Shown here one piece after another: positions 1-8,483 of a stretch of 55,162 nt of DNA. Source of the DNA: an uncultured Spartobacteria bacterium (lineage in GTDB: Bacteria > Verrucomicrobiota > Verrucomicrobiia > Chthoniobacterales > Terrimicrobiaceae); assembly GCA_937960895.1 (NCBI GenBank), contig CALCJD010000076.1, positions 1-55,162 on the forward strand. Direction: 5' to 3'. The position numbers were made by a program, and so were the translations under genes. Numbering within the stretch: position 1 is the stretch's first letter; each line of letters opens with the position of its first letter. The notes under the pieces are model-generated. The model did no database searches and was not told the DNA's origin. It saw nothing but the letters and a program-made list of their open reading frames with translations.

Positions 1-30
1 ATGGGGTCGGGGTCATTGGGAATTCGGATT

Positions 31-54
31 GAGGCGTTGAGGCGTTGAGGCGTT
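31..54. repeat. Perfect 8-bp tandem repeat, three copies
   Basis: The unit GAGGCGTT is repeated three times head to tail just upstream of the first gene. It is non-coding if that gene starts at 102. Related words (CGTTCGG, CGTTGAA) recur in the short periodic array near 37.6 kb. No function is evident. Confidence 0.8.
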
Positions 55-101
55 GCCTCGCAGGCTTGAACGATCGCCATTCCCCGTTCACAGTTTTCCC
101 C

Positions 102-623
102 ATGCATCGTTCCCCGACGTTCCTTTCGTTTTTTCTTTTGCTGGCCGGTCTGGTTAATGGTGCGGATCCCGTGGAGTTTTCCGTGGGGGCCTTCACCTTT
201 GAACGTCCCGAGGGATGGACCTGGGTCGTGCCCTCGTCGCCGATGCGCAAGGCGCAACTGGCCGTGCCGGCTTCCGACGGAGGAGAGGGCGGGGAGGTGA
301 ACTTTTTCCATTTCGGACCCGGCCAGGGCGGGGGAGTCAAACAGAACGTCGACCGCTGGGTGGCCCAGTTTCAGAATCCGGTGGCCGATTCCCGGACCGA
401 AAAAGTGGGCGCCACCAATGTGACCTTCGTCGAGGCCACCGGAACCTTCCTGAGCGGCATGCCGGGAGGTCCGACCACACCGAAGGAAGGTTATGCCCTG
501 CGGGGGGCCATCCTGGAGAGCCCGCAGGGGGACGTTTATGTGAAGATGACCGGTCCCGAACCGGTTGTGAAGGCGGCTACCGACGCGTTCGAAAAGATGG
601 TGAAAGGCGCCGCCGGCCGCTGA
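102..623 (+). CDS. Small secreted protein of unknown function
   Basis: A 173-residue protein with a clear Sec signal peptide: MHRS, then a hydrophobic core around residues 6-18, with likely cleavage after VNGA. The mature part begins with a beta-rich stretch (FSVGAFTFERPEGWTW) and is rich in Gly and Val, which suggests a small periplasmic or surface domain. The open frame continues upstream to 45, but only the ATG at 102 puts the signal peptide at the N-terminus. I recognise no named family or catalytic motif. It stands alone, followed directly by an A/T-rich hairpin and a tRNA gene. Coding is well supported; function is unknown. Confidence 0.7.
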   Translation: MHRSPTFLSFFLLLAGLVNGADPVEFSVGAFTFERPEGWTWVVPSSPMRKAQLAVPASDGGEGGEVNFFHFGPGQGGGVKQNVDRWVAQFQNPVADSRTEKVGATNVTFVEATGTFLSGMPGGPTTPKEGYALRGAILESPQGDVYVKMTGPEPVVKAATDAFEKMVKGAAGR

Positions 624-644
624 AAAAATCTCATTGAGATTTTT
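624..644 (+). terminator. A/T-rich hairpin terminator
   Basis: The arms AAAAATCTC (624-632) and GAGATTTTT (636-644) form a 9-bp stem around a 3-nt loop, immediately after the stop at 621-623. The 3' arm itself supplies the U-run. The stem has few G-C pairs, so it may be weak or act in both directions. Confidence 0.55.
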
Positions 645-677
645 CCCGTTTTGGGATTTCTTATTCGCCCCTTCTGC

Positions 678-752
678 GCCGAAGTAGCACAGCGGTAGTG
701 CAATCGATTCGTAATCGATAGGTCACGGGTTCAAATCCCGTCTTCGGCTCCA
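678..752 (+). tRNA. tRNA-Thr (anticodon CGT)
   Basis: The cloverleaf is fully readable. The acceptor stem GCCGAAG pairs perfectly with CTTCGGC. The D arm has GCAC/GTGC. The anticodon stem ATCGA/TCGAT encloses loop TTCGTAA with CGT at the anticodon position (reads ACG). The T arm is ACGGG-TTCAAAT-CCCGT. An encoded CCA ends at 752. No integrase or duplicated 3' end is seen, so nothing suggests it is used as an attachment site here. Confidence 0.95.
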
Positions 753-859
753 CCTTGATAATCAGTGACTTGCGACGAAATATCGGGGTGAGAATTCGGT
801 AATCCCCTGACAAGGGAAGCCACTGATTGCCGTCTGCACCGGGAACTGCCAAACACCGT

Positions 860-1630
860 CTACCTCAACGCCCCCGTTCCCCAGCGGCGGTGGAGGAAGT
901 TTTCCCACGGAGAGAAGAGGATGCGGTCGGCGAGCAGGCCGATGGCCATGATGACCAGCATGACGGCCACCACCTGGTCCATGGCGAGCAGTTCGCGTCC
1001 ATAATGGAGCAATTGGCCGAGCCCGAAGCCGGTCAGGATTGTCACGAAGATTTCCGCGGCCATCAGCGAGCGCCAGGCAAAGGCCCAGCCCTGTTTCATG
1101 CCGCCGACCAGGTAGGGCAGGGAGGCGGGCAGAATGACCTTCAGCCAGCTGTGCAAGCCGGTGGATCCCATCGTGCGCGCGGCACGAAGATAGATGGGCG
1201 GCATGGTTTTGACGCCGTTTTCCGTGGCGATGACCACCGACCACAGTGTGCCCATGACCACCACGAACAACATGGCGAGTTCCGTCTGCCCGAACCAGCC
1301 AAGGGCGAGGGGAACCCAGCAGACGCTGGGCAGGGTTTGCAGTCCGAGGGCCAGCTGGCCGACGGTGTCATGCACGACGGGAAAGCGTGCGCTGAAGAGA
1401 CCGAGGGGCACTCCGAACGCCAGGCCGATGGCGTATCCGATCAGCAGCCGCTTCATCGTGACGAAGGTCGTGGAAAACAGGGAGCCGTCCTGCACCGACT
1501 GCCAGAGATACTGGCCCACGTTGAGCGGCGAGGGGAACATCACCGGGGAAACGTCGGCAAAACGTGTGAACAGATCCCAGGCGACGATCAGGAGGACGAA
1601 AAAGGCGAGCGAAGTCAGGATGTGTTTCAT
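860..1630 (-). CDS. ABC transporter permease, nitrate/sulfonate/taurine type
   Basis: A 256-residue inner-membrane permease of the SsuC/TauC/NrtB group (BPD_transp_1 fold) with about six membrane segments. The EAA-like cytoplasmic loop that contacts the ATPase lies near residues 148-175 (YLRAARTMGS, then LPASLPYLVGGMKQGWAFAW). Its start overlaps the end of the ATPase gene by an ATGA junction (1627-1630), so the two are translationally coupled. The three genes run binding protein, ATPase, permease on the reverse strand. The substrate cannot be told from sequence; no desulfonation or nitrate-assimilation gene lies next to it. Confidence 0.88.
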   Translation of the reverse strand: MKHILTSLAFFVLLIVAWDLFTRFADVSPVMFPSPLNVGQYLWQSVQDGSLFSTTFVTMKRLLIGYAIGLAFGVPLGLFSARFPVVHDTVGQLALGLQTLPSVCWVPLALGWFGQTELAMLFVVVMGTLWSVVIATENGVKTMPPIYLRAARTMGSTGLHSWLKVILPASLPYLVGGMKQGWAFAWRSLMAAEIFVTILTGFGLGQLLHYGRELLAMDQVVAVMLVIMAIGLLADRILFSPWENFLHRRWGTGALR

Positions 1631-2430
1631 TCCGCGGCCTCCCGGTTGATGAATCCCTTCAGTGCGGCGGTGATCTGGGACGAGTAGTTGGCGAGGTTCA
1701 CGCTGTTGATGTCCCGGGGGCGGTCGAGCTCGATCTTGAATTCATTGCGGATGCGGCCGGGATTGGGCGAAAAAAGAATGACCCGGTCGCCGAGGCAGGC
1801 CGCTTCGCGCACGTTGTGCGTCACGAAGATGATCGTCTTGCGGCGCGCCTCCCAGATGCGCTGGATGTCGCCGTAAAGCTGCTCGCGGGTGAGGGCGTCC
1901 AGCGCGGCGAAGGGTTCGTCCATGAGCAGTACGCGCGGATTGGGCGCCAATGCGCGGGCCAGGGCGACGCGCTGTTTCATGCCGCCGGAAAGTTCGTGGA
2001 TGTTGGCGTGCTGGAATTTGGAGAGTCCGACGAGGTCGAGGTAATATTTGGCCACCTCAAGGCGTTCGGCGTTGGAAAGTCCGGGCTTCAGCTTGAGGCC
2101 GAAAAGCACGTTGCCGATCACGTCGAGCCATGGGAACAGGGCGTGTTCCTGAAACATCACCATGCGGTCGCGGCCGGGTTCCACGATGGGCTTGCCGCTG
2201 GCCAGGACGGTTCCGGTGTCGGGTTTTTCCAGTCCGGCAATGATGTTGAGCAGGGTCGATTTGCCGCAGCCGCTCGGACCGACCAGGCAGACAAATTCCC
2301 CTTCGGCCACGCTCAGGCTGACGTTGTCGAGGGCCAGGGTTCGGCCGCGCGCGCCGACAAAGCTTTTGCTGACCGAGGTGACCTCGATGCTCTCGGGGGC
2401 GACGTTGATGAGTTCTTGCTCGAGGCTCAT
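1627..2430 (-). CDS. ABC transporter ATPase, nitrate/sulfonate/taurine type
   Basis: A 267-residue nucleotide-binding subunit that powers the import complex from the cytoplasmic face. Walker A is GPSGCGKST, the Q-loop lies in MFQEHALFPW, the signature is LSGGMKQR, and Walker B is VLLMDEPFAALD followed by an H-loop in FVTHNVREA. Length and motifs fit SsuB/TauB/NrtD proteins. It sits between the binding-protein gene (69-bp gap) and the permease (4-bp overlap). Family assignment is firm; the substrate is not. Confidence 0.9.
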   Translation of the reverse strand: MSLEQELINVAPESIEVTSVSKSFVGARGRTLALDNVSLSVAEGEFVCLVGPSGCGKSTLLNIIAGLEKPDTGTVLASGKPIVEPGRDRMVMFQEHALFPWLDVIGNVLFGLKLKPGLSNAERLEVAKYYLDLVGLSKFQHANIHELSGGMKQRVALARALAPNPRVLLMDEPFAALDALTREQLYGDIQRIWEARRKTIIFVTHNVREAACLGDRVILFSPNPGRIRNEFKIELDRPRDINSVNLANYSSQITAALKGFINREAAE

Positions 2431-2499
2431 GGTTGAGTTTCGACAATTGGGATGGTTGGCGGCCGGATTTGTGCCGGCGGGCGGCGGACCGGTCGGGTC

Positions 2500-3453
2500 T
2501 CAGGGTGGAGTTACGACCAGTTTGGACAAATTGACCTGCGCTCGGAGAAAGCCGACCAGACGCGCCTGGTCGAGAAATTTTTCAAAGGGGGCCACGCTGA
2601 TTTCGTCGCTGGGGCGGAGCCGGGTCCAGGCTTCCCCGATGAGGGAAAGGGGAATTTCCTTCCGCGAGATGGCGGTCAGTTCGTTTTGGATCCGCCGTTG
2701 CGCCTCCTCCGGATGGTCGAGCATCCACCGGGTGAGCTCGCGGTGGGCGGCGGCGAATTTGTCCACCAGTTCGCGGCGGTTTTCGAGCAGGTCCTGCCGG
2801 ACGGTGAGGATGGTGGTGAGGGAATTTTTGTCCTCAAACAAAATGCGCCCGCCGCCTTCCGTGAGGAGCCGGGTGACCCAGGGCTCGACGGTCCAGGCCG
2901 CGTTCAGCTTTTTCTGGATGAAGAGGGAAAGGATGTCGGGGTTGGCGGTGGGAATGACCCGGGCGTCGCCGCCGACGAGGGTGACCTTGATGCCGTGTTC
3001 AATCAGCCAGGCGCGGCATTCCACGTCCTGGGTGTTGCCGAGCTGGGGCGTGGCGATGACCTTGCCGCGCAGGTCGGCGGCCGTCTGGATTTGCGTGCCG
3101 CTCACCACCAGCGCGCTGCCGCCGTACATGGCGCCGGCAATCACCCGCACGACCTTGCCATTGGCGCGGGCGTAGGCGTTCACCGCCGGACTCGGACCCA
3201 CATAGGTGAAGTCGATCGCCTTGGTGAACAATCCCTCCATGGCCGACGGGCCGGCGTTGTAAACGAACCACTCGATTTTCGAAACGCCCACACGCGGTTC
3301 GAACCATCCGCGTCCCTCCCGGGTCATGTTGGCGGCGACGAGGGCCTGGGCGTGGGTCACGTTGGGAAAAAGGCCCACACGCAGCACGTCTTGGGCGGCC
3401 GCCGGAAGAAGCGCCGCAAGCAGAAGAAAAACCAGCCGAAGGATGAAATGCAC
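2500..3453 (-). CDS. ABC transporter substrate-binding protein, SsuA/NrtA-like
   Basis: A 317-residue periplasmic binding protein. The signal peptide (residues 1-21, MHFILRLVFLLLAALLPAAAQ) is followed by the family-typical start LRVGLFPNVTHAQAL. The stretch with KIEWFVYNAGPSAMEGLF and the FTYVGPSPAVNAY segment are characteristic of aliphatic sulfonate/nitrate binders. It is the first gene of the reverse-strand importer operon and is divergent from thrB across 83 bp that must hold promoters for both directions. No lipobox is seen, so it is probably soluble in the periplasm. Confidence 0.87.
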   Translation of the reverse strand: MHFILRLVFLLLAALLPAAAQDVLRVGLFPNVTHAQALVAANMTREGRGWFEPRVGVSKIEWFVYNAGPSAMEGLFTKAIDFTYVGPSPAVNAYARANGKVVRVIAGAMYGGSALVVSGTQIQTAADLRGKVIATPQLGNTQDVECRAWLIEHGIKVTLVGGDARVIPTANPDILSLFIQKKLNAAWTVEPWVTRLLTEGGGRILFEDKNSLTTILTVRQDLLENRRELVDKFAAAHRELTRWMLDHPEEAQRRIQNELTAISRKEIPLSLIGEAWTRLRPSDEISVAPFEKFLDQARLVGFLRAQVNLSKLVVTPP

Positions 3454-3536
3454 GGGCGTGGAATCATCTCCGCCGGAAACGAGGAGTCAACAACGGCCTT
3501 TTCCCGGTGGCCGGCTCCCGGTAGTAGATAGGCGCC

Positions 3537-4379
3537 ATGGATAGCGTTCGCGTAAAGGTTCCGGCCACGACGGCCAACATCGGTCCGGGGTTTGATTGCC
3601 TGGGCATTGCCCTGCAGATTTACAATGTGGTGACCGTGACCAGAAAGCCGGGCGGTCCCGACGATCCGTTTGTCGCGCAGGCGGCGGAGTTGTTTTTCCA
3701 GCGTTCCGGAAAAAAGCCCTTCGAGTTTCAATGGAAGGTGGAGGGCGAGGTGCCGCGGTCCCGGGGCATGGGAAGCAGTGTCACCGTGCGGCTGGGTTTG
3801 CTGCACGGGCTCAACGAACTGACCGGCGGCGTGCTCAGCCGGGAGCGGCTTTTTGAGCTCTGTACCGAACTGGAAGGTCACCCCGACAACGCCGCCCCGG
3901 CCTCCTTCGGAGGGTTCACCATCGCCCGGCCGGGTTCGTTGCAGCGCTATCGGGTCAAAAAATCGCTGCACTTTGCCCTGCTCATTCCGGACTTTGAGGT
4001 GTCTACCCCGGAGGCGCGCAAGGTGCTTCCGGCGGAACTGCCCTTCCGCAATGCCGTGTATTCCGCCGCCAACGCCTGCGCCATCGCGGGGGCGTTTGCG
4101 AGCGGGGATTACGAAAAACTCCGCGGGTGTTTTGTGGACGGCATCCACCAGCCGTTCCGCGAGCCGCTTGTTCCCTTCCTTTCCCGGGTGATTGTGGCGG
4201 CCGAAGAAAACGGAGCCCTCGGCGGCTGGCTGAGCGGATCCGGATCGACCATCGCCTGCGTGTCCCTGGGCAAAATCAAAAGGATCGCCAGGGCCATGCT
4301 CGCCGCGAGCGGGAACCCCGGGGCGAGGGTGGTCGTCACCCAGGCGGACAACCACGGCGTGCGCATCGTCCGCGACTGA
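3537..4379 (+). CDS. thrB: Homoserine kinase
   Basis: A 280-residue GHMP-family kinase that phosphorylates L-homoserine before threonine synthase. The N-terminus VKVPATTANIGPGFDCLGIAL is diagnostic for ThrB. The ATP-binding motif appears as PRSRGMGSSVTVRLG (about residue 78 on), a variant of the usual P-x3-G-L-G-S-S-A-A. The GHPDNAAP segment and the C-terminal WLSGSGSTIAC loop are also present. It is slightly shorter than the roughly 310 residues of enterobacterial ThrB. It lies 6.4 kb from hom-thrC-lysC and is followed after two bases by lpxK, so the two are probably co-transcribed. Confidence 0.93.
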   Translation: MDSVRVKVPATTANIGPGFDCLGIALQIYNVVTVTRKPGGPDDPFVAQAAELFFQRSGKKPFEFQWKVEGEVPRSRGMGSSVTVRLGLLHGLNELTGGVLSRERLFELCTELEGHPDNAAPASFGGFTIARPGSLQRYRVKKSLHFALLIPDFEVSTPEARKVLPAELPFRNAVYSAANACAIAGAFASGDYEKLRGCFVDGIHQPFREPLVPFLSRVIVAAEENGALGGWLSGSGSTIACVSLGKIKRIARAMLAASGNPGARVVVTQADNHGVRIVRD

Positions 4380-4381
4380 TC

Positions 4382-5575
4382 ATGCGGCGTTGGCTGGAAG
4401 GTCTTGAGACGTTTGCCATCGACGTCATCCTCGAGCGGCGGTACGGCCGCCGCGCGGATGTCCTGCGCTGGATCCTGTTCGGCCTGTCGCAGATCTACCG
4501 TCTGATCGTTCAGGCCCGTCTCGCGCTCTACCGCCATCGCATCTTTCGTCCGCGCACCCTGGGGTGCCTGGTCATCAGCGTCGGCAACCTCACCGTGGGC
4601 GGTACGGGCAAGACGCCGGTCGTGGAAATGCTCGCCAAAGCGCTCCAGGCCGGCGGCCGCAAGGTCGCCATCCTCAGCCGCGGCTACAAGAGCGTGCCCC
4701 GTCCGTTCCTCCTTCGGCTCTGGGACCGCATCTTCAAAAAGAAGGCCGTCTTTGCCCCCCGTATTGTGTCCGACGGAAACGCCCTCCTGCTCGATTCCCG
4801 CATCGCCGGCGACGAACCGTTCATGCTGGCCAACAACCTGCGCGGGGTGGTGGTCCTCGTGGACCGTGACCGCGTGATGGCGGGCCATTACGCGGTGGAG
4901 CATTTTGGCGCCGACACCATCCTCCTGGACGACGGCTACCAATACGTGCGCATGAAACACGGGATCGAGATTGCGCTCATCGACCGCCATGCCCCCTTCG
5001 GCAACGAATACCTGCTCCCGCGCGGCACCCTGCGCGAACCGCCGGCCAACCTGCGCCGCGCCACCCACCTCTTCATCACCAAATGCTCGGCCGGCGAGGA
5101 CAACAGCGCCCTCATCGCGCGCATCCGGAAATACAACCGCACGGCCGACATCATCGAGTGTTCCCACCGGCCGCTGCATTTGCGCAACCTCGTCACCGGG
5201 GAAATCCAGCCGCTGGAATTTCTCCAGGGCCTCCAGGTGGGCTCGATCTGCGGCATTGCGGCGCCGGAGAGTTTTGAAAGCGGACTCCGTCGTCTCGGTG
5301 CGGAGGTGGCCCTTTCCAAAACCTACACCGACCACCACCGGTATTCGGTGAGGGAAATCGAAAACTTCATCCGCCGGTGCGCCAAGCGGGACATTCCCGC
5401 GATCATCACGACGGAAAAGGACGCCGTGCGCATCCCCCGCATCCTCGATCCCGAGGTGCCCCTCTATTATCTGCGGGTGGAAATTGAGATTCTGGCCGGG
5501 CAGGAAAGCTGGCAGCGGTTTGTGGACCGTCTCACGACCCGCCAGGATATCATGGCACCGCAGAGGTTTTATTGA
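4382..5575 (+). CDS. lpxK: Tetraacyldisaccharide 4'-kinase
   Basis: A 397-residue inner-membrane-associated kinase that adds the 4'-phosphate of lipid A, which is direct evidence for lipopolysaccharide. The Walker A loop SVGNLTVGGTGKTPVVEML (about residues 61-79) is the LpxK signature. Downstream come SRGYKS, a DDGYQ motif (DTILLDDGYQYVRM), and the late TTEKDAVR motif. The ATG at 4382 is chosen because it follows the thrB stop by two bases and gives the usual hydrophobic N-terminal anchor; the frame is open further upstream inside thrB. It is somewhat longer than the roughly 330 residues of E. coli LpxK. Confidence 0.94.
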   Translation: MRRWLEGLETFAIDVILERRYGRRADVLRWILFGLSQIYRLIVQARLALYRHRIFRPRTLGCLVISVGNLTVGGTGKTPVVEMLAKALQAGGRKVAILSRGYKSVPRPFLLRLWDRIFKKKAVFAPRIVSDGNALLLDSRIAGDEPFMLANNLRGVVVLVDRDRVMAGHYAVEHFGADTILLDDGYQYVRMKHGIEIALIDRHAPFGNEYLLPRGTLREPPANLRRATHLFITKCSAGEDNSALIARIRKYNRTADIIECSHRPLHLRNLVTGEIQPLEFLQGLQVGSICGIAAPESFESGLRRLGAEVALSKTYTDHHRYSVREIENFIRRCAKRDIPAIITTEKDAVRIPRILDPEVPLYYLRVEIEILAGQESWQRFVDRLTTRQDIMAPQRFY

Positions 5576-5638
5576 GAAATCGGTTTGCGGGCGGACCGGT
5601 CTGCGGCGGCGCGGTGCGGCCTCCCGGGAACGCGTCCG

Positions 5639-6334
5639 TCAGACGTCCTCCCTGCCCAGCACCTCCAGATAGGTGCGGTTGATGACCTTTTTGGTTGCCG
5701 GATCGAGCATTTCCACCCGCATCTGTTTCAGCATCCACTGGCCGTCGAGTTTCTGGGCGGAGACGACCTCGAACCGGCGGAGCAGCCGGCCGTCGCGGTT
5801 GTAGCCCTCGATGCGCAGGAGGGCGCCGCTTTCCTTGTCGACCCAGAGCCGGGCGACGCCGTATTGCGAGGAATCCCGGCCCGATTGCACCTCGATCTTC
5901 CACGCCTTGCGTCCGCGGACGGTTTCCTCGGCGAGGATCCGGGGATGTTTCCAATACAGAAAACGCAGGGCGAGGTCCTCGTAGGTGACGCCCGTGCCGC
6001 GGACGGAACTGTCGAAGCGGGCGGGTTTGACCGGGGCGGTCCGGCCTCCCGTGCGTTCGGATAGCACCGAGCCGTCCTCGTTAAGTTCCAGAATGAGCTC
6101 CTGGTCCGGCTTTTCGAACTGATACCGCACGGCCCCGTCGACCACGATGCGGAACGGCGTGCTGGTCGAACCGGTGCGCAACTGGGCCTTCAGGGCGATC
6201 TGGGATCCGAGGGGATTGACCCGCGCGGCGGAGAGGATGGCTTCGGCATCGGGATCGGCCCGGCAGACGGAGGCAAAAAGAACCAGTCCGAGGAGCGTAA
6301 GCGGCTTGCGAAATCGCGGAGATCGGAAAATCAT
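5639..6334 (-). CDS. Periplasmic outer-membrane lipoprotein-sorting-like protein
   Basis: A 231-residue secreted protein. The signal peptide MIFRSPRFRKPLTLLGLVLF...CRA is followed by a beta-rich domain. Segments such as YGVARLWVDKESGALLRIEGYN and GQWMLKQMRVEMLDPATKK match the half-barrel style of the LolA/LolB-like 'outer membrane lipoprotein-sorting protein' group found in PVC bacteria and Bacteroidetes. The ATG at 6334 is preferred over a GTG seven codons upstream because it starts the signal peptide cleanly. It converges on lpxK and is divergent from the PAP2 gene only 23 bp away. Role in lipid or lipoprotein handling is inferred. Confidence 0.72.
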   Translation of the reverse strand: MIFRSPRFRKPLTLLGLVLFASVCRADPDAEAILSAARVNPLGSQIALKAQLRTGSTSTPFRIVVDGAVRYQFEKPDQELILELNEDGSVLSERTGGRTAPVKPARFDSSVRGTGVTYEDLALRFLYWKHPRILAEETVRGRKAWKIEVQSGRDSSQYGVARLWVDKESGALLRIEGYNRDGRLLRRFEVVSAQKLDGQWMLKQMRVEMLDPATKKVINRTYLEVLGREDV

Positions 6335-6357
6335 GCCGCACGCTACCGCCGCCACGC

Positions 6358-7002
6358 ATGGATCAACAGCTTCTTTTCCTGATCAACCACTCCGCCGCCC
6401 ATCCGGCGCTGGATTGGCTGATGGCGGTGATGTCGAGTTTTGACTTTTGGTGGCCGTTGCTTCTGGTCGGCGCCGTCATCGGCGCGATCCGGGGCGGATT
6501 TCGCTTTCGCGCCTTTCTGGTGGCGGTGGGACTGGCCGTGGGAATCAATGACGGCCTCGTGGTGGCTTCGCTCAAGAAGGCGGTGGGACGTCCGCGTCCC
6601 AACGACGTGCTCGAAGGGGTGCGTTCCGTCGATCTCGCGCATGTCCGGCCGCGTTTCCTCGCCCTCGGCCGACCGCTGCGCGTGAGTTATTCCGAGGCGC
6701 GCATCCTGGCGCCGAACGGCCGGTCGTTTCCGTCGGGCCATACCTCAAACACCTTTGCCCTGGCCCTGGTGGCGACGCTGTTTTTCCGCCGGGGCTGGCT
6801 GGTTTATGGACCGGCCCTTCTTGTGGCGTTGAGCCGGGTGTACGTCGGTTCGCACTGGCCGTCGGACGTCCTGATTTCGGCCTTTCTCGGCACGGGCATC
6901 GCGCTGTTGGTCTGCGCGCTTCTGGAACTTCTCTGGCGGACGGCGGGCGCGCAGTGGCTGCCGCGCCTGCATGACCGCCATCCCAGCTTGTTCACGTCAT
7001 GA
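6358..7002 (+). CDS. PAP2-superfamily membrane phosphatase
   Basis: A 214-residue polytopic phosphatase. All three PAP2 motifs are present: KKAVGRPRP (K-x6-RP), FPSGH, and SRVYVGSHWPSD (SR-x5-H-x3-D), which hold the catalytic histidines. About five membrane segments surround them. Family members remove phosphates from undecaprenyl diphosphate or lipid A on the periplasmic side. It is the first gene of a five-frame operon and overlaps the next gene by ATGA. Its neighbours (polyprenyl-phosphate glycosyltransferases and nearby lpxK) suggest a role in carrier-lipid recycling or lipid A dephosphorylation. Confidence 0.88.
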   Translation: MDQQLLFLINHSAAHPALDWLMAVMSSFDFWWPLLLVGAVIGAIRGGFRFRAFLVAVGLAVGINDGLVVASLKKAVGRPRPNDVLEGVRSVDLAHVRPRFLALGRPLRVSYSEARILAPNGRSFPSGHTSNTFALALVATLFFRRGWLVYGPALLVALSRVYVGSHWPSDVLISAFLGTGIALLVCALLELLWRTAGAQWLPRLHDRHPSLFTS

Positions 7003-8483
7003 ACGGCAAAACCTTTGTCCTGATCATTCTGGCGCTCACCGTCCTCCGGGCGGCCTGGGTGTCCTTCGAGGAAATCTCGCCCACGGAGGCCTATTACGCG
7101 ATGTGCGCCCGGCATCCCGCCCCGGCGTATTTCGACGGTCCGCCCGGCACGGCAATCCTCGCGGCGGTGGGGGAGATCGGCGGCGCACCGGATTGGGTCT
7201 GGCGCTGGTGGGCGCCCCTCTGGGCCTTGCTGGCGTCCCTGGCCTGTTACCTGCTGGTCCGCGCGCTCGACAATGAACGCCGGGCGGCCAGGGCGGCCCT
7301 GGCACTGAATGCCCTGCCCCTCTTCAATGCCGATGCGGTGCGTGTCGGACCCGAACTGCCCGCGCTGACCTTTGTGTTGCTGGGACTGTGGGGCGTCTGG
7401 CGCGCGCTGCAAGCCGAACGCGGTGCCCCGGGGTCCTGGCTGGGCGGTGCGGCCGCCTTCGCGCTGGCGGCGCAGTTTTCCTACCTGGCGCTCTGGACTC
7501 TGCCCGGCGTGGCCCTGCACACCCTGTGCAGCAGGAAACATCACCGCGGCCGGAATTATCTGGGATTGGTGTTGGTATTCCTCGTGCCTTTCGCGGCCCT
7601 CGGACCGGCCCTCGCGTGGAATGCGGCCTACGAATGGGTGCCGTTTTTTTCGGGGACGTTCCGCTCGCTGTGGGAATTCAGTCTGGCCGGGCTGGGGGCG
7701 GCGCTGGTCCGTCTGGTCGGGCAGTTTTCGCCTCTCGTGCCGGTGCTGTTTTTGCTGGCGTGGATTGTGGCGTTGCGGCAGTCCCGGGTGCATCTTCGGG
7801 CGCGCTTTGTGGCGCTGGGGACGCTGCCGCTGGTGGTCCTGACCGTTTATTCCGCGTGGCGCGACGGCCATCCGCGGTTTTTCCTCCTGCTGGCTGCGCC
7901 GCTCCTGATCTACGCGGTTTTCGTGTGGATGGAAAACCGGCCCTGGGTGCGGACGCTGTGGATGGCGGCGATCGGTTTGGCGGTGATTTTTTCCGGATGG
8001 TCGGTCTACCGCGCGCATGAGGACGGCCGCGGTTGGAGCGAGGCGGCGACGGAGCTGAAGGAGGCGTTCTCCGAACACTCCGAAGCGGGTCACGAGGGAG
8101 TCTTTCTCATCGCCGGCGACGCCCCGCTGGCCTCGGTGATGGGATGGTATCTGCGGAACGACCTGGTGCCGCCCGAGGGTCATCCGACGGTTTACGAGCG
8201 GGAGTCGCAGGGCATTTCGAGCCAGTTTGGACTCTGGCCGAGCTATGACGATTTCATCGAGTCGAACCGGGTCGTGGATGAATATTTCACCGAACAAAAG
8301 GGCGAAAATCTCTTTGTGGGCCGCAGCGCGCTCTATCTCACGCGGGAATCCCCGGAAAACCTGCCGCAGGCCATCCAGGGGGCCTTCGAGGCGGTGAAAC
8401 TTCTTCAGGAAATCCGTCCGCCGGGCCGCGGCGAACCGCTTTATTTGTATTTCTGCCTCAACTACCAGACCCTTCCGCTGTGA
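6999..8483 (+). CDS. ArnT/PMT-like family 39 glycosyltransferase
   Basis: A 494-residue integral membrane glycosyltransferase. The first periplasmic loop carries EISPTEAYYAMCARHPAPAY then FDGPPGTAIL, which closely follows the ArnT pattern (D/E-EAYY...HP...YFDxPP) with the catalytic acidic residue. About ten membrane segments follow, then a soluble C-terminal domain from about residue 350. Such enzymes move a sugar from a polyprenyl-phosphate carrier to lipid A, protein or another acceptor in the periplasm. It overlaps the PAP2 gene by 4 bp and the GT2 gene by GTGA, so they should act together. Confidence 0.85.
   Translation: MNGKTFVLIILALTVLRAAWVSFEEISPTEAYYAMCARHPAPAYFDGPPGTAILAAVGEIGGAPDWVWRWWAPLWALLASLACYLLVRALDNERRAARAALALNALPLFNADAVRVGPELPALTFVLLGLWGVWRALQAERGAPGSWLGGAAAFALAAQFSYLALWTLPGVALHTLCSRKHHRGRNYLGLVLVFLVPFAALGPALAWNAAYEWVPFFSGTFRSLWEFSLAGLGAALVRLVGQFSPLVPVLFLLAWIVALRQSRVHLRARFVALGTLPLVVLTVYSAWRDGHPRFFLLLAAPLLIYAVFVWMENRPWVRTLWMAAIGLAVIFSGWSVYRAHEDGRGWSEAATELKEAFSEHSEAGHEGVFLIAGDAPLASVMGWYLRNDLVPPEGHPTVYERESQGISSQFGLWPSYDDFIESNRVVDEYFTEQKGENLFVGRSALYLTRESPENLPQAIQGAFEAVKLLQEIRPPGRGEPLYLYFCLNYQTLPL

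Noticed and set aside
678..859. tRNA-Thr as an integration site
   Set aside because: No integrase, no direct repeat of the tRNA 3' end and no change of gene style follow it.
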